A DNA stretch of 64,000 nucleotides from VRUE01 sp963707965 (GCA_963707965.1 CAVPRR010000007.1:310001-374000), one strand, 5' to 3'. Shown: positions 12,317-22,174, counted from the first letter of the stretch. Program-made: numbers and translations. The notes: a model not told the origin generated them from the sequence alone.

Positions 12317-14005
12317 GTGCCTTCTCATGACGTACTCGTCATAGGCGCCGGCTTGGCCGGACAGCGAGCGGCCCTCGCGGCCGCGGAGCAGGGCGTATCG
12401 GTCGGCCTCCTCAGCAAGGTCCACCCGGTGCGCTCGCACTCCAACGCGGCCCAGGGCGGGATCAACGCAGCGCTCAACCCCGATGACAGCTGGGAGTCGC
12501 ATGCCTTTGACACGGTCAAGGGGTCCGATTACCTCGGCGACCAGGACGCGATCGAAGTCATGTGCCGCGAGGCGCCTGAGGAAATCCTGCACCTGGAGCA
12601 CCTCGGAGTCACCTTCCACCGCAACGAGGAGGGCAAGCTCGGGACCCGCGCCTTCGGCGGAGCTTCGGCCGCTCGCACGTACTACGTCGCCGACATCACC
12701 GGCCAGGCGATCATGCACGTGCTCTACGAGCAGCTGATGAAGCACGCCGACGCGGTCGCCCGCTACGAGGAGTGGTTCTGCACCGCGCTGGCGATCGACG
12801 AGCAGGGCGAGTGCTGCGGCGCGGTCACGCGCAACGTCGCCGACGGCTCGATGGAGCTGTTCCGCGCAAAGGCGGTGATCCTCGCCTGCGGCGGCAACGG
12901 CCAGGCCTGGAAGCCGACCACCAACGCGCTGATCTGCACCGGCGACGGGATCGCAATGGCCTACCGGGCCGGGGCGAAGCTGATGGACATGGAGATGATC
13001 CAGTACCACCCGACGACGCTGGCGGGCAAGGGCTTCCTGATCACCGAGGGCGCCCGCGGCGAGGGCGCCCACCTGCTCAACGCCAAGGGCGAAAGGTTCA
13101 TGGAGCGCTACGCGCCGAACAAGATGGAACTGGCTTCGCGCGACGTCGTCTCCCGCGCCGAGCAGACCGAGATCGACGAGGGCCGCGGCTTCCCTGACGG
13201 CACCGTCGCCCTCGACATCACCGTCGTCCCGAAGAAGCGCATTCATGAGGCGCTGCGGGAGATCGTCCTCGTCGGCCGGGACTTCGCCGGAGTCGACATC
13301 ATGAAGGAACCGATTCGCATCAAGCCCGGCAACCACTACACGATGGGCGGCGTCAAGACCGACGTCGACGGGCGCACCGACATTCCCGGCCTGTATGCGG
13401 CGGGCGAGGCGGCCTGCGTCTCGGTGCACGGCGGCAACCGGCTCGGCGCCAACTCGCTCCTCGACACGCTGATCTTCGGCCGCCGCTCCGGCGTCGACGC
13501 CGCCGCCCGCGCCAAGCAGATCGAGGGCTCGCAGCCCTCAAAGGAGGTGCTCGACGCCGAGCAGGCCAAGATCGACGCGATCGCCGGGCGCGAGAAGGGC
13601 TCCGGCCGGCGCATCTCGGAGATCAAGCTCGAGCTTGGGACGACGATGGACAAGCACGTCGCGGTCTTCCGCCACGAGGCGGGTATTCAGGAGGCGCTCG
13701 ATACGGTCCGCCGCCTCAAGGAGGAGGCCAAGACCGCCTACATCGACGACCGCAGCAGCGTCTTCAACCAGGACATGCTCGGCGCGATTGAGCTCGGGTA
13801 CATGCTCGACAACGCCGAGTGCACCTGCGTCTCCGCGCTGGAGCGCAAGGAGAGCCGCGGCGCCCAGTACCGCACCGACTTCCCGGAGCGCAACGATGCC
13901 GAGTGGCTCAGGCACATCGACCTCCAGCAGGCGGACGACGGGCCGGAGATCTCATACTCAGAGGTGACCATCACCCAGTGGGAGCCCGAAGAGAGAAAGT
14001 ACTGA
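12317..14005 (+). CDS. sdhA: Succinate dehydrogenase/fumarate reductase flavoprotein subunit
   Basis: This 562-residue FAD subunit of complex II oxidises succinate to fumarate. It has the nucleotide-binding motif VIGAGLAGQRAALAAAE, the segment RSHSNAAQGG with His41 as the expected covalent FAD site, the active-site segment TEGARGEGAHL, and HYTMGGVKTD. The start is GTG at 12317, with AGGA nine bases upstream and a TATATA stretch before it. The stop overlaps the sdhB ATG by one base (TGATG), so translation is coupled. It is the first gene of sdhA-sdhB-sdhE. Confidence 0.96.
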   Translation: MPSHDVLVIGAGLAGQRAALAAAEQGVSVGLLSKVHPVRSHSNAAQGGINAALNPDDSWESHAFDTVKGSDYLGDQDAIEVMCREAPEEILHLEHLGVTFHRNEEGKLGTRAFGGASAARTYYVADITGQAIMHVLYEQLMKHADAVARYEEWFCTALAIDEQGECCGAVTRNVADGSMELFRAKAVILACGGNGQAWKPTTNALICTGDGIAMAYRAGAKLMDMEMIQYHPTTLAGKGFLITEGARGEGAHLLNAKGERFMERYAPNKMELASRDVVSRAEQTEIDEGRGFPDGTVALDITVVPKKRIHEALREIVLVGRDFAGVDIMKEPIRIKPGNHYTMGGVKTDVDGRTDIPGLYAAGEAACVSVHGGNRLGANSLLDTLIFGRRSGVDAAARAKQIEGSQPSKEVLDAEQAKIDAIAGREKGSGRRISEIKLELGTTMDKHVAVFRHEAGIQEALDTVRRLKEEAKTAYIDDRSSVFNQDMLGAIELGYMLDNAECTCVSALERKESRGAQYRTDFPERNDAEWLRHIDLQQADDGPEISYSEVTITQWEPEERKY

Positions 14006-15102
14006 TGGCCGAGTACACGCTGAAAGTCCGCAGGTACCAACCGGAGGCCGGAGAGGGGCCGTACTGGGAGGAGTTCAACGTGGAGCTCGAGCCTTCGCTC
14101 TCGGTCCTCGACGGACTGCTGCAGGCCAAAGACCGCGACGACGGCTCGCTCTCCGTCCGCTGCTCCTGCCGAGCGGCCATCTGCGGCTCCTGCGGGATGA
14201 AGATCAACGGTCAGTCCGGGCTTGGCTGCAAGACCCAGATCGGCGAGGCGCACGAGGCCGCCAACCGCCGCAACGGGGGCGGCAACCCGATCATCGTCGA
14301 GCCGATGGGGAACATGCCCGTGGTCAAGGACCTGATCACCGACATGGAGTCGACGCACTGGGAGAAGATCCGCCGCGTCACCCCGTGGCTCCTGCCGCAC
14401 GGCGACCCCCCCGAGCGCGAGTACATCGTCGAGCCGGAATCGATGATCGACATCACGCAGTCGATGGCCTGCATCCAGTGCGGCTCCTGCGTCTCGGCCT
14501 GCCTCTCGATGGAGGCAGATCCCGACTTCATCGGCCCGGCGGCGCTGGCCAAGGCCTACCGCTTCGTCGGCGACCCGCGCGACGCCGAGACCAAGGAGCG
14601 CCTGCACGACCTCGCCTTCGATCCGCACGGGCTCTACGACTGCACCCACTGCTTCAGCTGCGTCGACGCCTGCCCGAAGGACGTGGCGCCGATGGACCAG
14701 ATCATGCGCCTGCGCCGCCGCGCCGGCGAGGAGGGCATCGAGGACCCCAACAGCGGCCACAGCCACGAGATGGCCTTCGTCAAGATCATCGAGAAGAAGG
14801 GCACGCTCGACGAGTCGGCGCTGCTGCAGGAGTCGTTTGTCCCGGGGATCAAGGGCAAGCTGAAGCCCAGCAAACGGGGGATCAGGGAAATGCTTGGGTC
14901 GCTGCCAACGGCGATTCGCGGCATCAGGACGGGCAAGATGCGCTCCCTGAAGCTGATCCCCGGCCTGCACCACAAGCTTCCCGACGGCGCGCAGGACGAG
15001 GTCAAGGCGATCTACGCGCACGCCCAGGCGCACCGCGAGGAATTCAACATCTACATCAAGGGCGAGGAGGGCACCGAGCCCGACGAGAAGGAGGCCACAT
15101 GA
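14005..15102 (+). CDS. sdhB: Succinate dehydrogenase iron-sulfur subunit with C-terminal extension
   Basis: The 365-residue electron-transfer subunit carries a [2Fe-2S] site (Cys55, Cys60, Cys63, Cys75 in CSCRAAICGSCG..GC) and two cluster motifs, CIQCGSCVSAC and CTHCFSCVDACPKD. It is over 100 residues longer than classical SdhB (about 240 residues). The extra C-terminal helical region (GTLDESALLQESF onward) is typical of complexes whose third subunit is the Cys-rich SdhE. Its end overlaps sdhE by four bases (ATGA). Confidence 0.95.
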   Translation: MAEYTLKVRRYQPEAGEGPYWEEFNVELEPSLSVLDGLLQAKDRDDGSLSVRCSCRAAICGSCGMKINGQSGLGCKTQIGEAHEAANRRNGGGNPIIVEPMGNMPVVKDLITDMESTHWEKIRRVTPWLLPHGDPPEREYIVEPESMIDITQSMACIQCGSCVSACLSMEADPDFIGPAALAKAYRFVGDPRDAETKERLHDLAFDPHGLYDCTHCFSCVDACPKDVAPMDQIMRLRRRAGEEGIEDPNSGHSHEMAFVKIIEKKGTLDESALLQESFVPGIKGKLKPSKRGIREMLGSLPTAIRGIRTGKMRSLKLIPGLHHKLPDGAQDEVKAIYAHAQAHREEFNIYIKGEEGTEPDEKEAT

Positions 15103-15998
15103 AGCTCGCCTACTGGCCCGGCTGCGTGTCGCGTGGCTTCACCACCGAGCTCCACGGCTCGATGGAGCTGGTTGCCGAGAAGCTGGGCATCGAGCTGGTC
15201 CCTCTCGAGCGCGGCAACTGCTGCGGCGCCGGCGTGATCGCCGAGCACAACCAGGAGCTGGCCGACACCCTCAACGCGCGCACCCTCGCGCTCGCCCAGC
15301 AGACAGACCTGGCGATGATGAACATCTGCTCGACCTGCCAGGGCGCCCAGTCCGAGTGCCAGCAACGGCTCGATGCCGACGGCGCCTACCGCGCCCACGT
15401 CAACGAGGCGCTTGCCGGCCAGGGGCTCGAGTACGTGAAGGGCAAGGACGGCTTCAGCAACAAGAACTTCCTCTGGCTGCTGGTCGAGGACTACGGGCTC
15501 GACCAGCTCGCCGAGAAGGTCGTGCGGCCCCTCTCCGAGCTGCGGGTCGGCCCGTTCTACGGCTGCTACATCGTGCGCCCGAAGGAGCGACTGGGCTACG
15601 AGGAGCACCCCGAGCGCGACATCTACCTGGAGAAGGTCATCGAGACGCTGGGCGGTGAGGTCGTCGACTACGACGGCGCCCGCAAGTGCTGCGGCTTCCC
15701 GGTGATCACGATGAACCGCGAGACCTCGCTGCGCCAGGCCGGTACGCACCTGGGCGACGGGCTCGACGCCGGCGCCGATTGCCTCGTCACCCCCTGCCCA
15801 CTCTGCCACCTCAACCTCGACATGCAGCAGCCCGAGGCGGCAAAGGTCGTCAACCGAGATCTCGGCCTGCCGGTGCTGCACCTCCCGCAGCTGGTTGGGC
15901 TGGCACTCGGCTTCGAGCCGAAGCAGCTGGGGATGGGCCGTCACATCGCCTCGACCGGCAAGGTCGAGGACCGCCTCGCCGCAACGCCGACGGCCTAG
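15099..15998 (+). CDS. sdhE: Class-E succinate dehydrogenase membrane-associated subunit (HdrB-like, CCG domains)
   Basis: This 299-residue protein replaces the usual heme-binding anchors of complex II. It has two CCG domains as in heterodisulfide reductase HdrB: CVSRG..NCCGAG with CSTCQG in the first half, and GCYIVRP..KCCGFP with CPLCHLN in the second. No membrane-spanning helix is evident, so attachment would be by amphipathic helices, as proposed for the archaeal class-E enzymes. It is expected to pass electrons between the SdhB clusters and quinone. No sdhC or sdhD is present in the window. Confidence 0.9.
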   Translation: MKLAYWPGCVSRGFTTELHGSMELVAEKLGIELVPLERGNCCGAGVIAEHNQELADTLNARTLALAQQTDLAMMNICSTCQGAQSECQQRLDADGAYRAHVNEALAGQGLEYVKGKDGFSNKNFLWLLVEDYGLDQLAEKVVRPLSELRVGPFYGCYIVRPKERLGYEEHPERDIYLEKVIETLGGEVVDYDGARKCCGFPVITMNRETSLRQAGTHLGDGLDAGADCLVTPCPLCHLNLDMQQPEAAKVVNRDLGLPVLHLPQLVGLALGFEPKQLGMGRHIASTGKVEDRLAATPTA

Positions 15999-16045
15999 CG
16001 GGCCCCGCCAAACCCCCCGGTCAGACCCGGCCTCTCTGGGGGCGG

Positions 16046-16146
16046 TTTCTCAATCGATCCCGCCCCTCGATCCCGCCCCTCAATCGATCCGGCTTCTCAG
16101 TCGAGGCCGCTTCTCAGTCGATTTCGCTTTCTCAGTCGAGGCCGGC
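16046..16146. repeat. Degenerate tandem repeats between sdhE and the antiporter
   Basis: Units of about 17-18 bases built on TTCTCAGTCGAGGCCGC alternate with CTCAATCGATCC variants. At least five recognisable units overlap the 3' end of the convergent antiporter gene. They probably come from slippage in the spacer. Confidence 0.6.
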
Positions 16147-17364
16147 CGTACCGAGGTGGCCGCCCTCCTCCCCCCCATCGCCCTCAATCCGGCGGGCCAT
16201 CCATTTGGCGCCAACGGTGTCGGTGAGGCCGTGGGCGGCGATCGAGAAGATGATCGTTATCGCGGCGACGTCGAAGATCAGTTCGCCCCTGCCAACGTTC
16301 GACTTGAGCACGAAGAGGGCAAACAGCATCGAGGCGACGCCCTTCGGCCCGAACCAGGCCATGAACGCCTTCTGGGCCCGCGGCAGGCCGGTCCGGACGA
16401 AGGAGAGCTGAACCGCCAGGGGCCGTGCGATCAGGAGGGCGAAGACGACGAAGACGACCAGCGGCGGGATGCTGTGGTCGAAGCCGGTGGCGACGATCAG
16501 GGCGCCGAAGACGAAAAAGGTCAGCACCTGGAAGATCGCACTCGCATTCTCGGCAAATTCGACGAAGCCCTCCGGCACATCGCGCTCCGCGGCCCCCATC
16601 GCGATCCCGCAGACGAAGGCCGCGATAAGACCGTTGCCGATCGTCACGTCGGAGAGCCCGAAGGCGACAAGGGCGAAGCCAACCGAGTAGATCCCCTCGT
16701 AGCGCTGCGTCAGGCCGCCGCCGGGAAGATGGCGATGCAGGCGGCCGCCCAGCGCGCCCAGGGCCAGACCAACTGCCGCCCCGACCAGCGCCTCGCCGAT
16801 CAGCTTCGCCGCCTCGCCGCCCGGGTCTCCCCCGGGCCCGGCCAGAACGAGGAAGAAGAGGACGAAGGGCAGCGCCAGGCCGTCATTCAGCCCGGACTCG
16901 AGGTTGAGCGTGTGCCGCACGGCGCTCGGCACCAGCCGTGAGGTGACGACCGCCGAAGTGACGACCGGATCGGTGGGAGAGAGCACCGCCGCCAGCAGGA
17001 ACGCCTCCGCCCAGCTGAAGCTGGGGAAGAGCGCCTTTGCGGCGAGCGCCAGCAGCACCATCGTGATCGGCATCGCGATCACGAGCGCCCGGGCGACCGG
17101 GCTCCAGTGGCGGCGCAGCAGCTCACGCTCGACGAACATCCCGTCGGAGAAGAGGGTGAGGATCAGCGCCAGCTCAACCAGCTCGACGATCGACTGATCG
17201 GTGGCGTCGACGTTGACCAGGCCGGCGCTGGCCAGGCCGATACCGAGCGCCACGGAGAGAACCGAGGCCGAGAGGACCGTGCCACGGATCAAGCCGGAGA
17301 GCGCTCCCACGATGGCCAGCAGCCCGCCGAACAGCAGAACAGCCTCGCCGAAGCCAACGTCCAT
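16132..17364 (-). CDS. Sodium/proton antiporter, CPA1 (NhaP) family
   Basis: This 410-residue membrane protein has about 12 hydrophobic segments. Family motifs are LFSDGMFVERELL, the ion-site helix LSPTDPVVTSAVVTS, ESGLNDGLALP and WFGPKGVASML. It should exchange cytoplasmic Na+ (or K+) for protons and take part in pH and salt homeostasis. The C terminus is short and cytoplasmic (RRIEGDGGEEGG), without an RCK domain. It ends inside a tandem repeat tract and stands alone. Confidence 0.93.
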   Translation of the reverse strand: MDVGFGEAVLLFGGLLAIVGALSGLIRGTVLSASVLSVALGIGLASAGLVNVDATDQSIVELVELALILTLFSDGMFVERELLRRHWSPVARALVIAMPITMVLLALAAKALFPSFSWAEAFLLAAVLSPTDPVVTSAVVTSRLVPSAVRHTLNLESGLNDGLALPFVLFFLVLAGPGGDPGGEAAKLIGEALVGAAVGLALGALGGRLHRHLPGGGLTQRYEGIYSVGFALVAFGLSDVTIGNGLIAAFVCGIAMGAAERDVPEGFVEFAENASAIFQVLTFFVFGALIVATGFDHSIPPLVVFVVFALLIARPLAVQLSFVRTGLPRAQKAFMAWFGPKGVASMLFALFVLKSNVGRGELIFDVAAITIIFSIAAHGLTDTVGAKWMARRIEGDGGEEGGHLGTAGLD

Positions 17365-17439
17365 GTGTGGCTTATATGCGTTCCTGTGGCTTATGTGCGT
17401 TCCGAAGCCCGCCGTGCCTCGAGCCGCGGGGGCGGTCGC

Positions 17440-18471
17440 TCAGCCGAGGAGGTTGCGCTCGACCAGCAGCTCGGCGATCTGAACGGCGTTGGTCGCCGCG
17501 CCCTTGCGCAGGTTGTCTCCTGCGACCCAGAGGTTGAGACAGCGCTCGTGGCCTGGGTCGCGGCGGACGCGGCCGACCAGGACCTCGTCGCGACCGGCGG
17601 CATCGATCGCCAGCGGGTAGCGGCCCGCGCCCGGGTCGTCCACCACGACGACGCCGGGAGCCTTTGCGAGAAGCTGGCGGCACTCATCGGGCGAGAGGTC
17701 CTCGCGGGTCTGCACGTTGAGCGACTCCGAGTGGCCGGTGAAAACCGGCACGCGGGCGCAGGTGGCGGAGATCCCCACCTCCTCGCCCAGGCCAAGGATC
17801 TTGCGCGTCTCCGCCATCACCTTGCGCTCCTCGGTGGTGTAGTCGTCGCCGTCCTCGAAGATCTCGACCTGCGGCAGCACGTTGAAGGCGATCTGGTGCG
17901 GGTAGACCGAAGCGGTCGGCTTCTCCTCGCCTTCCAGGACCAGCTTCGATTGCCGGCGCAGCTCCTCGATCGCCCTCTGGCCGGTGCCGGAGACCGCCTG
18001 GTAGCTGGAGAGGATGATGCGCTCCAGACCGGCCGCGCGATGGATCGGCCCCAGCGCCATCATCGCCACCATCGTCGTGCAATTGGGGTTGGCGACGATT
18101 CCCCTGTGAGCGTCGGCAGCCTCGGGATTGATCCCGGCGACGACCAGCGGCACGTCCTCGTGCATGCGCCAGTAGCTGGTGTTGTCGACGACGACGGCGC
18201 CGGCGTCGACCAGTTTCGGCGCCCACTCCGAACTGACCGCGCTGCCCGCCGAGGAGAGGACGAGGTCGAAACCCTGGATCGTCTCCGCGTTCAGAGCATG
18301 GACCTCCAGCTGGTCCTTCCCCCACTCGATCTCGCGCCCTGCCGAGCGCACAGAGGCAAACGGAATCACCTCGGAGGCGGGAAACTCGCGCTCGGCGAGC
18401 ACCGCGAGGATGGTCGATCCGACCGCCCCGGTCGCGCCCAGCACCCCGACTCTGTAGCCGTCATCCGCCAT
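17440..18471 (-). CDS. asd: Aspartate-semialdehyde dehydrogenase
   Basis: This 343-residue enzyme reduces aspartyl phosphate to aspartate semialdehyde, the branch point to lysine/diaminopimelate, threonine and methionine. It has the NADP motif GVLGATGAVGST, the catalytic Cys131 in ANPNCTT and the segment SGTGQRAIEEL. The start is ATG at 18471; the open frame beyond it overlaps lysC. It lies 29 bases downstream of lysC and forms a two-gene operon with it, supplying the first two steps of the pathway. Confidence 0.96.
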   Translation of the reverse strand: MADDGYRVGVLGATGAVGSTILAVLAEREFPASEVIPFASVRSAGREIEWGKDQLEVHALNAETIQGFDLVLSSAGSAVSSEWAPKLVDAGAVVVDNTSYWRMHEDVPLVVAGINPEAADAHRGIVANPNCTTMVAMMALGPIHRAAGLERIILSSYQAVSGTGQRAIEELRRQSKLVLEGEEKPTASVYPHQIAFNVLPQVEIFEDGDDYTTEERKVMAETRKILGLGEEVGISATCARVPVFTGHSESLNVQTREDLSPDECRQLLAKAPGVVVVDDPGAGRYPLAIDAAGRDEVLVGRVRRDPGHERCLNLWVAGDNLRKGAATNAVQIAELLVERNLLG

Positions 18472-18500
18472 TGGTTCGAGTATGACGAAGCGCCCTGGGA

Positions 18501-19805
18501 CTACCCGGGGACCGTTGGGCGGTGTTCGTCCCCGGCTGGGTCCTCGGGCCGAACCGCGTCCTCGCCGAGCTCGAATGCCTCGTGCAGAGCCTTCACGGCA
18601 TCCGGAACGCGGTCGGCGGAGATCACGCATGAGATCTTGATCGGCGAGGTGGAGATCATCTCTATGTTGATCTCCTCCGCGCCGAGCACCTCGAAGACCT
18701 TGGCGGCGACACCTGGATGTGAGCGCATGCCGGCGCCGACGATCGAGACCTTGCCGATCCGCTCGTCGGTGCGAACGCCCTTGCTGACATCGAGTCCGGT
18801 CACGGTCTCCGCCGCGGTGCTCAGATCGGAGCGGTCGACCGTGAAGGAGAGATCGGCCAGCTTGTCGTCGCCGAGTGGCTCGTTCTGGATGATCACGTCG
18901 ACGTTGACCCCCGCCTGGGCCAGCGCCGTAAAGATCCGGCCGGCAACGCCGGGCTCGTCGCGGACGCCGGTCAGCGTCACACGGGCCTCGCCGTCGGAAT
19001 GGGTGACTGCTGTGACGAAGGGCTGCTCCATGCTCTCCTGACTGGCCTCCTGCTCGCTGACGACGAGGGTACCGGGGCCGTCCTCGAAGCTGCTGCGACA
19101 GTGGACGCGGACGCCGTGGTTGCGCGCGTACTCGACCGAGCGAAGCTGCAGCACCTTTGCGCCGGACGCCGACATCTCCAGCATCTCCTCGTAGGAGACC
19201 ATCGGCAGCTTTCGGGCGTTGGGGACGATCCGTGGATCGGCGCTGAAGACACCGGCGACGTCCGTGTAGATCTCACAGACGCTTGCCTCCAGCGCCGCGG
19301 CAAGAGCGACCGCCGTTGTGTCGGAGCCCCCGCGCCCCAGCGTGGTGACGTCGCGGCTGTCGGTGGAGACACCCTGGAAACCCGCAACGAGGACGACGCG
19401 ATCCTCCTCGAGCGTCTCCCGGATCCGGTCGGCGCGCACGTCGATGATCTTCGCCCGCGTGTGCGAGGAGTCGGTGACGATCCCTGCCTGTGACCCCGTC
19501 AGCGAGATCGCCTCATGGCCCATGTCATGGATCGCCATCGCGCACAGCGCGCAGGAGATCCGCTCCCCGGTCGACAGCAGCATGTCCATCTCGCGGGAGT
19601 CCGGCCGCTCGGAGATCTCCAGTGCCTGCGCGACCAGTTCGTCCGTCGTCTTCCCCCGTGCGGAGAGCACGGCGATGACGCGCAGGCCGGCCTCCCGGGC
19701 GGCGACGATTCGCCGCGCGGCCCGCTTGATCTGCTCCGGCCCCGCAACCGAGGTGCCGCCGAACTTCATCACCACGATGTCGGAATTCCCCGTGCTCATG
19801 TTCAC
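18501..19805 (-). CDS. lysC: Aspartokinase
   Basis: This enzyme of about 434 residues phosphorylates aspartate as the entry to the aspartate family. The kinase domain starts with VMKFGGTSV and contains LGRGGSDTTAVALA and YTDVAGVFSADPRI. The last 170 residues form two ACT domains (VTLTGVRDEPGVAGRIF and VSIVGAGMRSHPGVAAKVF), the usual site of lysine/threonine feedback. The start is either GTG at 19805 or ATG at 19799; neither has a strong ribosome binding site. An internal start giving a separate beta subunit, as in some actinobacteria and Bacillus, is possible but not demonstrated. Confidence 0.96.
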   Translation of the reverse strand: MNMSTGNSDIVVMKFGGTSVAGPEQIKRAARRIVAAREAGLRVIAVLSARGKTTDELVAQALEISERPDSREMDMLLSTGERISCALCAMAIHDMGHEAISLTGSQAGIVTDSSHTRAKIIDVRADRIRETLEEDRVVLVAGFQGVSTDSRDVTTLGRGGSDTTAVALAAALEASVCEIYTDVAGVFSADPRIVPNARKLPMVSYEEMLEMSASGAKVLQLRSVEYARNHGVRVHCRSSFEDGPGTLVVSEQEASQESMEQPFVTAVTHSDGEARVTLTGVRDEPGVAGRIFTALAQAGVNVDVIIQNEPLGDDKLADLSFTVDRSDLSTAAETVTGLDVSKGVRTDERIGKVSIVGAGMRSHPGVAAKVFEVLGAEEINIEMISTSPIKISCVISADRVPDAVKALHEAFELGEDAVRPEDPAGDEHRPTVPG

Positions 19806-19864
19806 GCAGTGAGAATAGTCGGGGCGTGTGGACGGGCGACGGGCGTCACGTCGACCAGCGGGCT

Positions 19865-19909
19865 GACCTGTAGATATTCCTCTTGTTGGACCTGTAGATA
19901 TTCCTCTTG
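19865..19909. repeat. 21-bp tandem direct repeat upstream of the MMPL gene
   Basis: Two identical copies of a 21-base unit (core CCTGTAGATATTCCTCTTG) lie at 19865-19885 and 19889-19909, with a 24-base period. They are in the divergent spacer between lysC and the MMPL gene. AT-rich, helically phased copies suggest a regulator site, but slippage is equally possible. Confidence 0.6.
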
Positions 19910-20032
19910 CTGTAGTCCCGGCGGCTCAGGAGGCCGCGGATATCCTCCCCGGTTCAACGAGTGGTTCGCCGGCTGGTGCGAGCGGATGGAGTGCCAGGAC
20001 CTCAAACCCACCACGGAGAAGGGAGGCAGCTG

Positions 20033-22174
20033 ATGTTCTACGCCCTCGCCCGCCTCGCCGACCGGCGCCCGCGGCGGATCGGCCTGCTTGCCGTCGCCTT
20101 CTTCCTCGTTGCCGGAGCGCTCGGCGGCTCTGTCGCGAGCCGGCTCGATCCCTACGGCGCCGACGACCCCGCGACCGAGAGCGTCAAGGCAAGGGACGCG
20201 CTGCTTAGCGCCGGCTTCCACGGGCCGGGGGCGATCGTGATCGTCAAGAACGCCCCGGTCTCGGCACCGGCGAGCCGGGCAAGGGTCGAGTCGATCGCCA
20301 ACGAGCTGCGACGGCACAGCGATGTCGCCTCCGTCACCGGGTATTTCGAGACCCGCTCCCGTGCGTTCGTGTCCAGCGACGGCCGCTCGACCTACCTGGC
20401 GGTCGGCCTCGAGGCCAGGGGCGACAAGCAATGGCAGGCAGCCGGCAATGCCATCGCGGAGCGGCTCGCCAACCGGCCGAACGTCGTGGTCGGCGGTGGC
20501 GCCGTCGCCCAGGAGCAGGTCAACAAGCAGGTCGAGGAGGACCTGCAGCGAGCCGAGATGCTGGCCTTCCCCCTGCTCTTCCTGTTCTCGTTCCTCTTCT
20601 TCCGCAGCCTCGTCGCGGCGCTGCTGCCGGTGATGATCGGCCTGCTGGCGATCGTCGGCACATTCCTGATCCTTCGCATCCTCAGCGAGCTCGGCTCGAT
20701 TTCGATCTTCGCGCTCAACCTGACGACCGGGCTGGGGTTGGGGCTGGCGATCGACTACAGCCTCTTCATGGTTTCCCGCTACCGAGAGGAGATCGCCAAG
20801 GACGGCCCGGGGCTGGCGGCGATGCGGCGGGTGATGGCGACCGCCGGCCGCACCGTCTTCTTCTCCTCGCTGACCGTCGCGGCGGCGCTCGCCTCCCTGA
20901 TCGTCTTCCCGCAGCGCTTCCTGTACTCGATGGGGCTCGGCGGCTCGCTGGTGACGCTGCTTGCCGCCTCGGTCTCGCTGACCGTGCTGCCGGCCGTCCT
21001 CACCCTGCTCGGCACGCGGGTCAATTCCCTTGCTCCGCGCTTCCTTCGCCGCCGCGCCGAGGTCGAAGCCCGGCCCGAAGAGCGGGGCTTCTGGTACCGC
21101 CTCTCGCGCTTCGTCATGCGCCGCCCGATACCGATTGCGACCCTCAGCGCGCTCTTCCTGATCGTGCTCGGGCTTCCCTTCCTGGGCATCAAGTTCACCG
21201 CGGCCGATCCACAGATCCTGCCCAAGGAGGCCAGTGCCCGGCAGGTGTATGACGCGATGCAGTCGGAATTCCCCCCCTACCGCGACACACCCATCTGGGT
21301 GACGGCGAAGGGCGGCGGGCCGGCAGCGGCGGGCCGGGTACGCGCCCGGGTCCAGCGGGTCGCGGGCGTCGCCGAAGCCCTTCCACCGAGGCGCCTGCCG
21401 GGTGGGCTCGGCGTCGTGGAAACCATCTCGGGAGACACGTTCCGCTCGGAGGCCAGTCAGGCAACGGTTGAAGCCCTCCGGGCGATCGACGTGCGGGGAA
21501 CCACGATCATGGTCGGCGGCGCAACCGCCGACTTCGTCGATTTCCAGAGCAGCCTCGTGCGCCACCTGCCGCTGGCCGTCTCGATCGTCGTCCTGGCGAC
21601 GCTGGTGATCCTCTTCCTGATGACCGGGTCGGTCGTGCTGCCGATCAAGTCGCTGATCATGAACCTGCTCAACCTCAGCGCCGTCTTCGGAATTCTCGTC
21701 CTGATCTTCCAGGAGGGGCGCCTCGAAGGCCTCTTCGACTACACGACCCAGGGAGCGCTGGAGCAGACGATGCCGATCCTGCTTTTCGCCGTGGCCTTCG
21801 GGCTGTCGACCGATTACGCGGTCTTCCTGCTCTCGAGGATCAAAGAGGCATACGACAGCGGCGCGTCGAACTCCGACTCGGTGGCGATCGGCCTGGAGCG
21901 AACCGGGCGGATCGTCACGGCCGCGGCGCTGCTGTTCGCAATCGCGATCGGCGCCTTCGCCACCTCGAAGATCATCTTCGTCAAGCAGAACGGGATCGGA
22001 ACTGCGCTGGCGGTGCTGATCGATGCCAGCATAATCCGCGCCCTGCTGGTCCCCTCGCTGATGGCGCTGCTCGGCAGGTGGAACTGGTGGGCGCCCGCCC
22101 CGCTGCGACGCCTGCACGATCGTTTCGGGATCAGCGAGGCGACGCTGCCGGACCTGAACCCGGACGAATCCTGA
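20033..22174 (+). CDS. MMPL/RND family membrane transporter
   Basis: This 713-residue protein has the RND half-repeat architecture: one N-terminal membrane helix, an extracytoplasmic domain (residues about 40-180), five more helices, then the same pattern again. Characteristic helices are GLGLGLAIDYSLFMVSRYREE and its repeat AFGLSTDYAVFLLSRIKEA, with the Asp-Tyr pairs used in proton relay. Relatives (MmpL/HpnN-type) export lipids across the cytoplasmic membrane. The ATG at 20033 has GGGAGG at the right distance. The substrate is unknown. A second family member is cut off at the end of the window. Confidence 0.92.
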   Translation: MFYALARLADRRPRRIGLLAVAFFLVAGALGGSVASRLDPYGADDPATESVKARDALLSAGFHGPGAIVIVKNAPVSAPASRARVESIANELRRHSDVASVTGYFETRSRAFVSSDGRSTYLAVGLEARGDKQWQAAGNAIAERLANRPNVVVGGGAVAQEQVNKQVEEDLQRAEMLAFPLLFLFSFLFFRSLVAALLPVMIGLLAIVGTFLILRILSELGSISIFALNLTTGLGLGLAIDYSLFMVSRYREEIAKDGPGLAAMRRVMATAGRTVFFSSLTVAAALASLIVFPQRFLYSMGLGGSLVTLLAASVSLTVLPAVLTLLGTRVNSLAPRFLRRRAEVEARPEERGFWYRLSRFVMRRPIPIATLSALFLIVLGLPFLGIKFTAADPQILPKEASARQVYDAMQSEFPPYRDTPIWVTAKGGGPAAAGRVRARVQRVAGVAEALPPRRLPGGLGVVETISGDTFRSEASQATVEALRAIDVRGTTIMVGGATADFVDFQSSLVRHLPLAVSIVVLATLVILFLMTGSVVLPIKSLIMNLLNLSAVFGILVLIFQEGRLEGLFDYTTQGALEQTMPILLFAVAFGLSTDYAVFLLSRIKEAYDSGASNSDSVAIGLERTGRIVTAAALLFAIAIGAFATSKIIFVKQNGIGTALAVLIDASIIRALLVPSLMALLGRWNWWAPAPLRRLHDRFGISEATLPDLNPDES

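Noticed and set aside
19806..20032. Lysine riboswitch or other leader upstream of lysC
   Set aside because: The leader side next to lysC is short and shows no recognisable aptamer; the only structured feature is the 21-bp tandem repeat.
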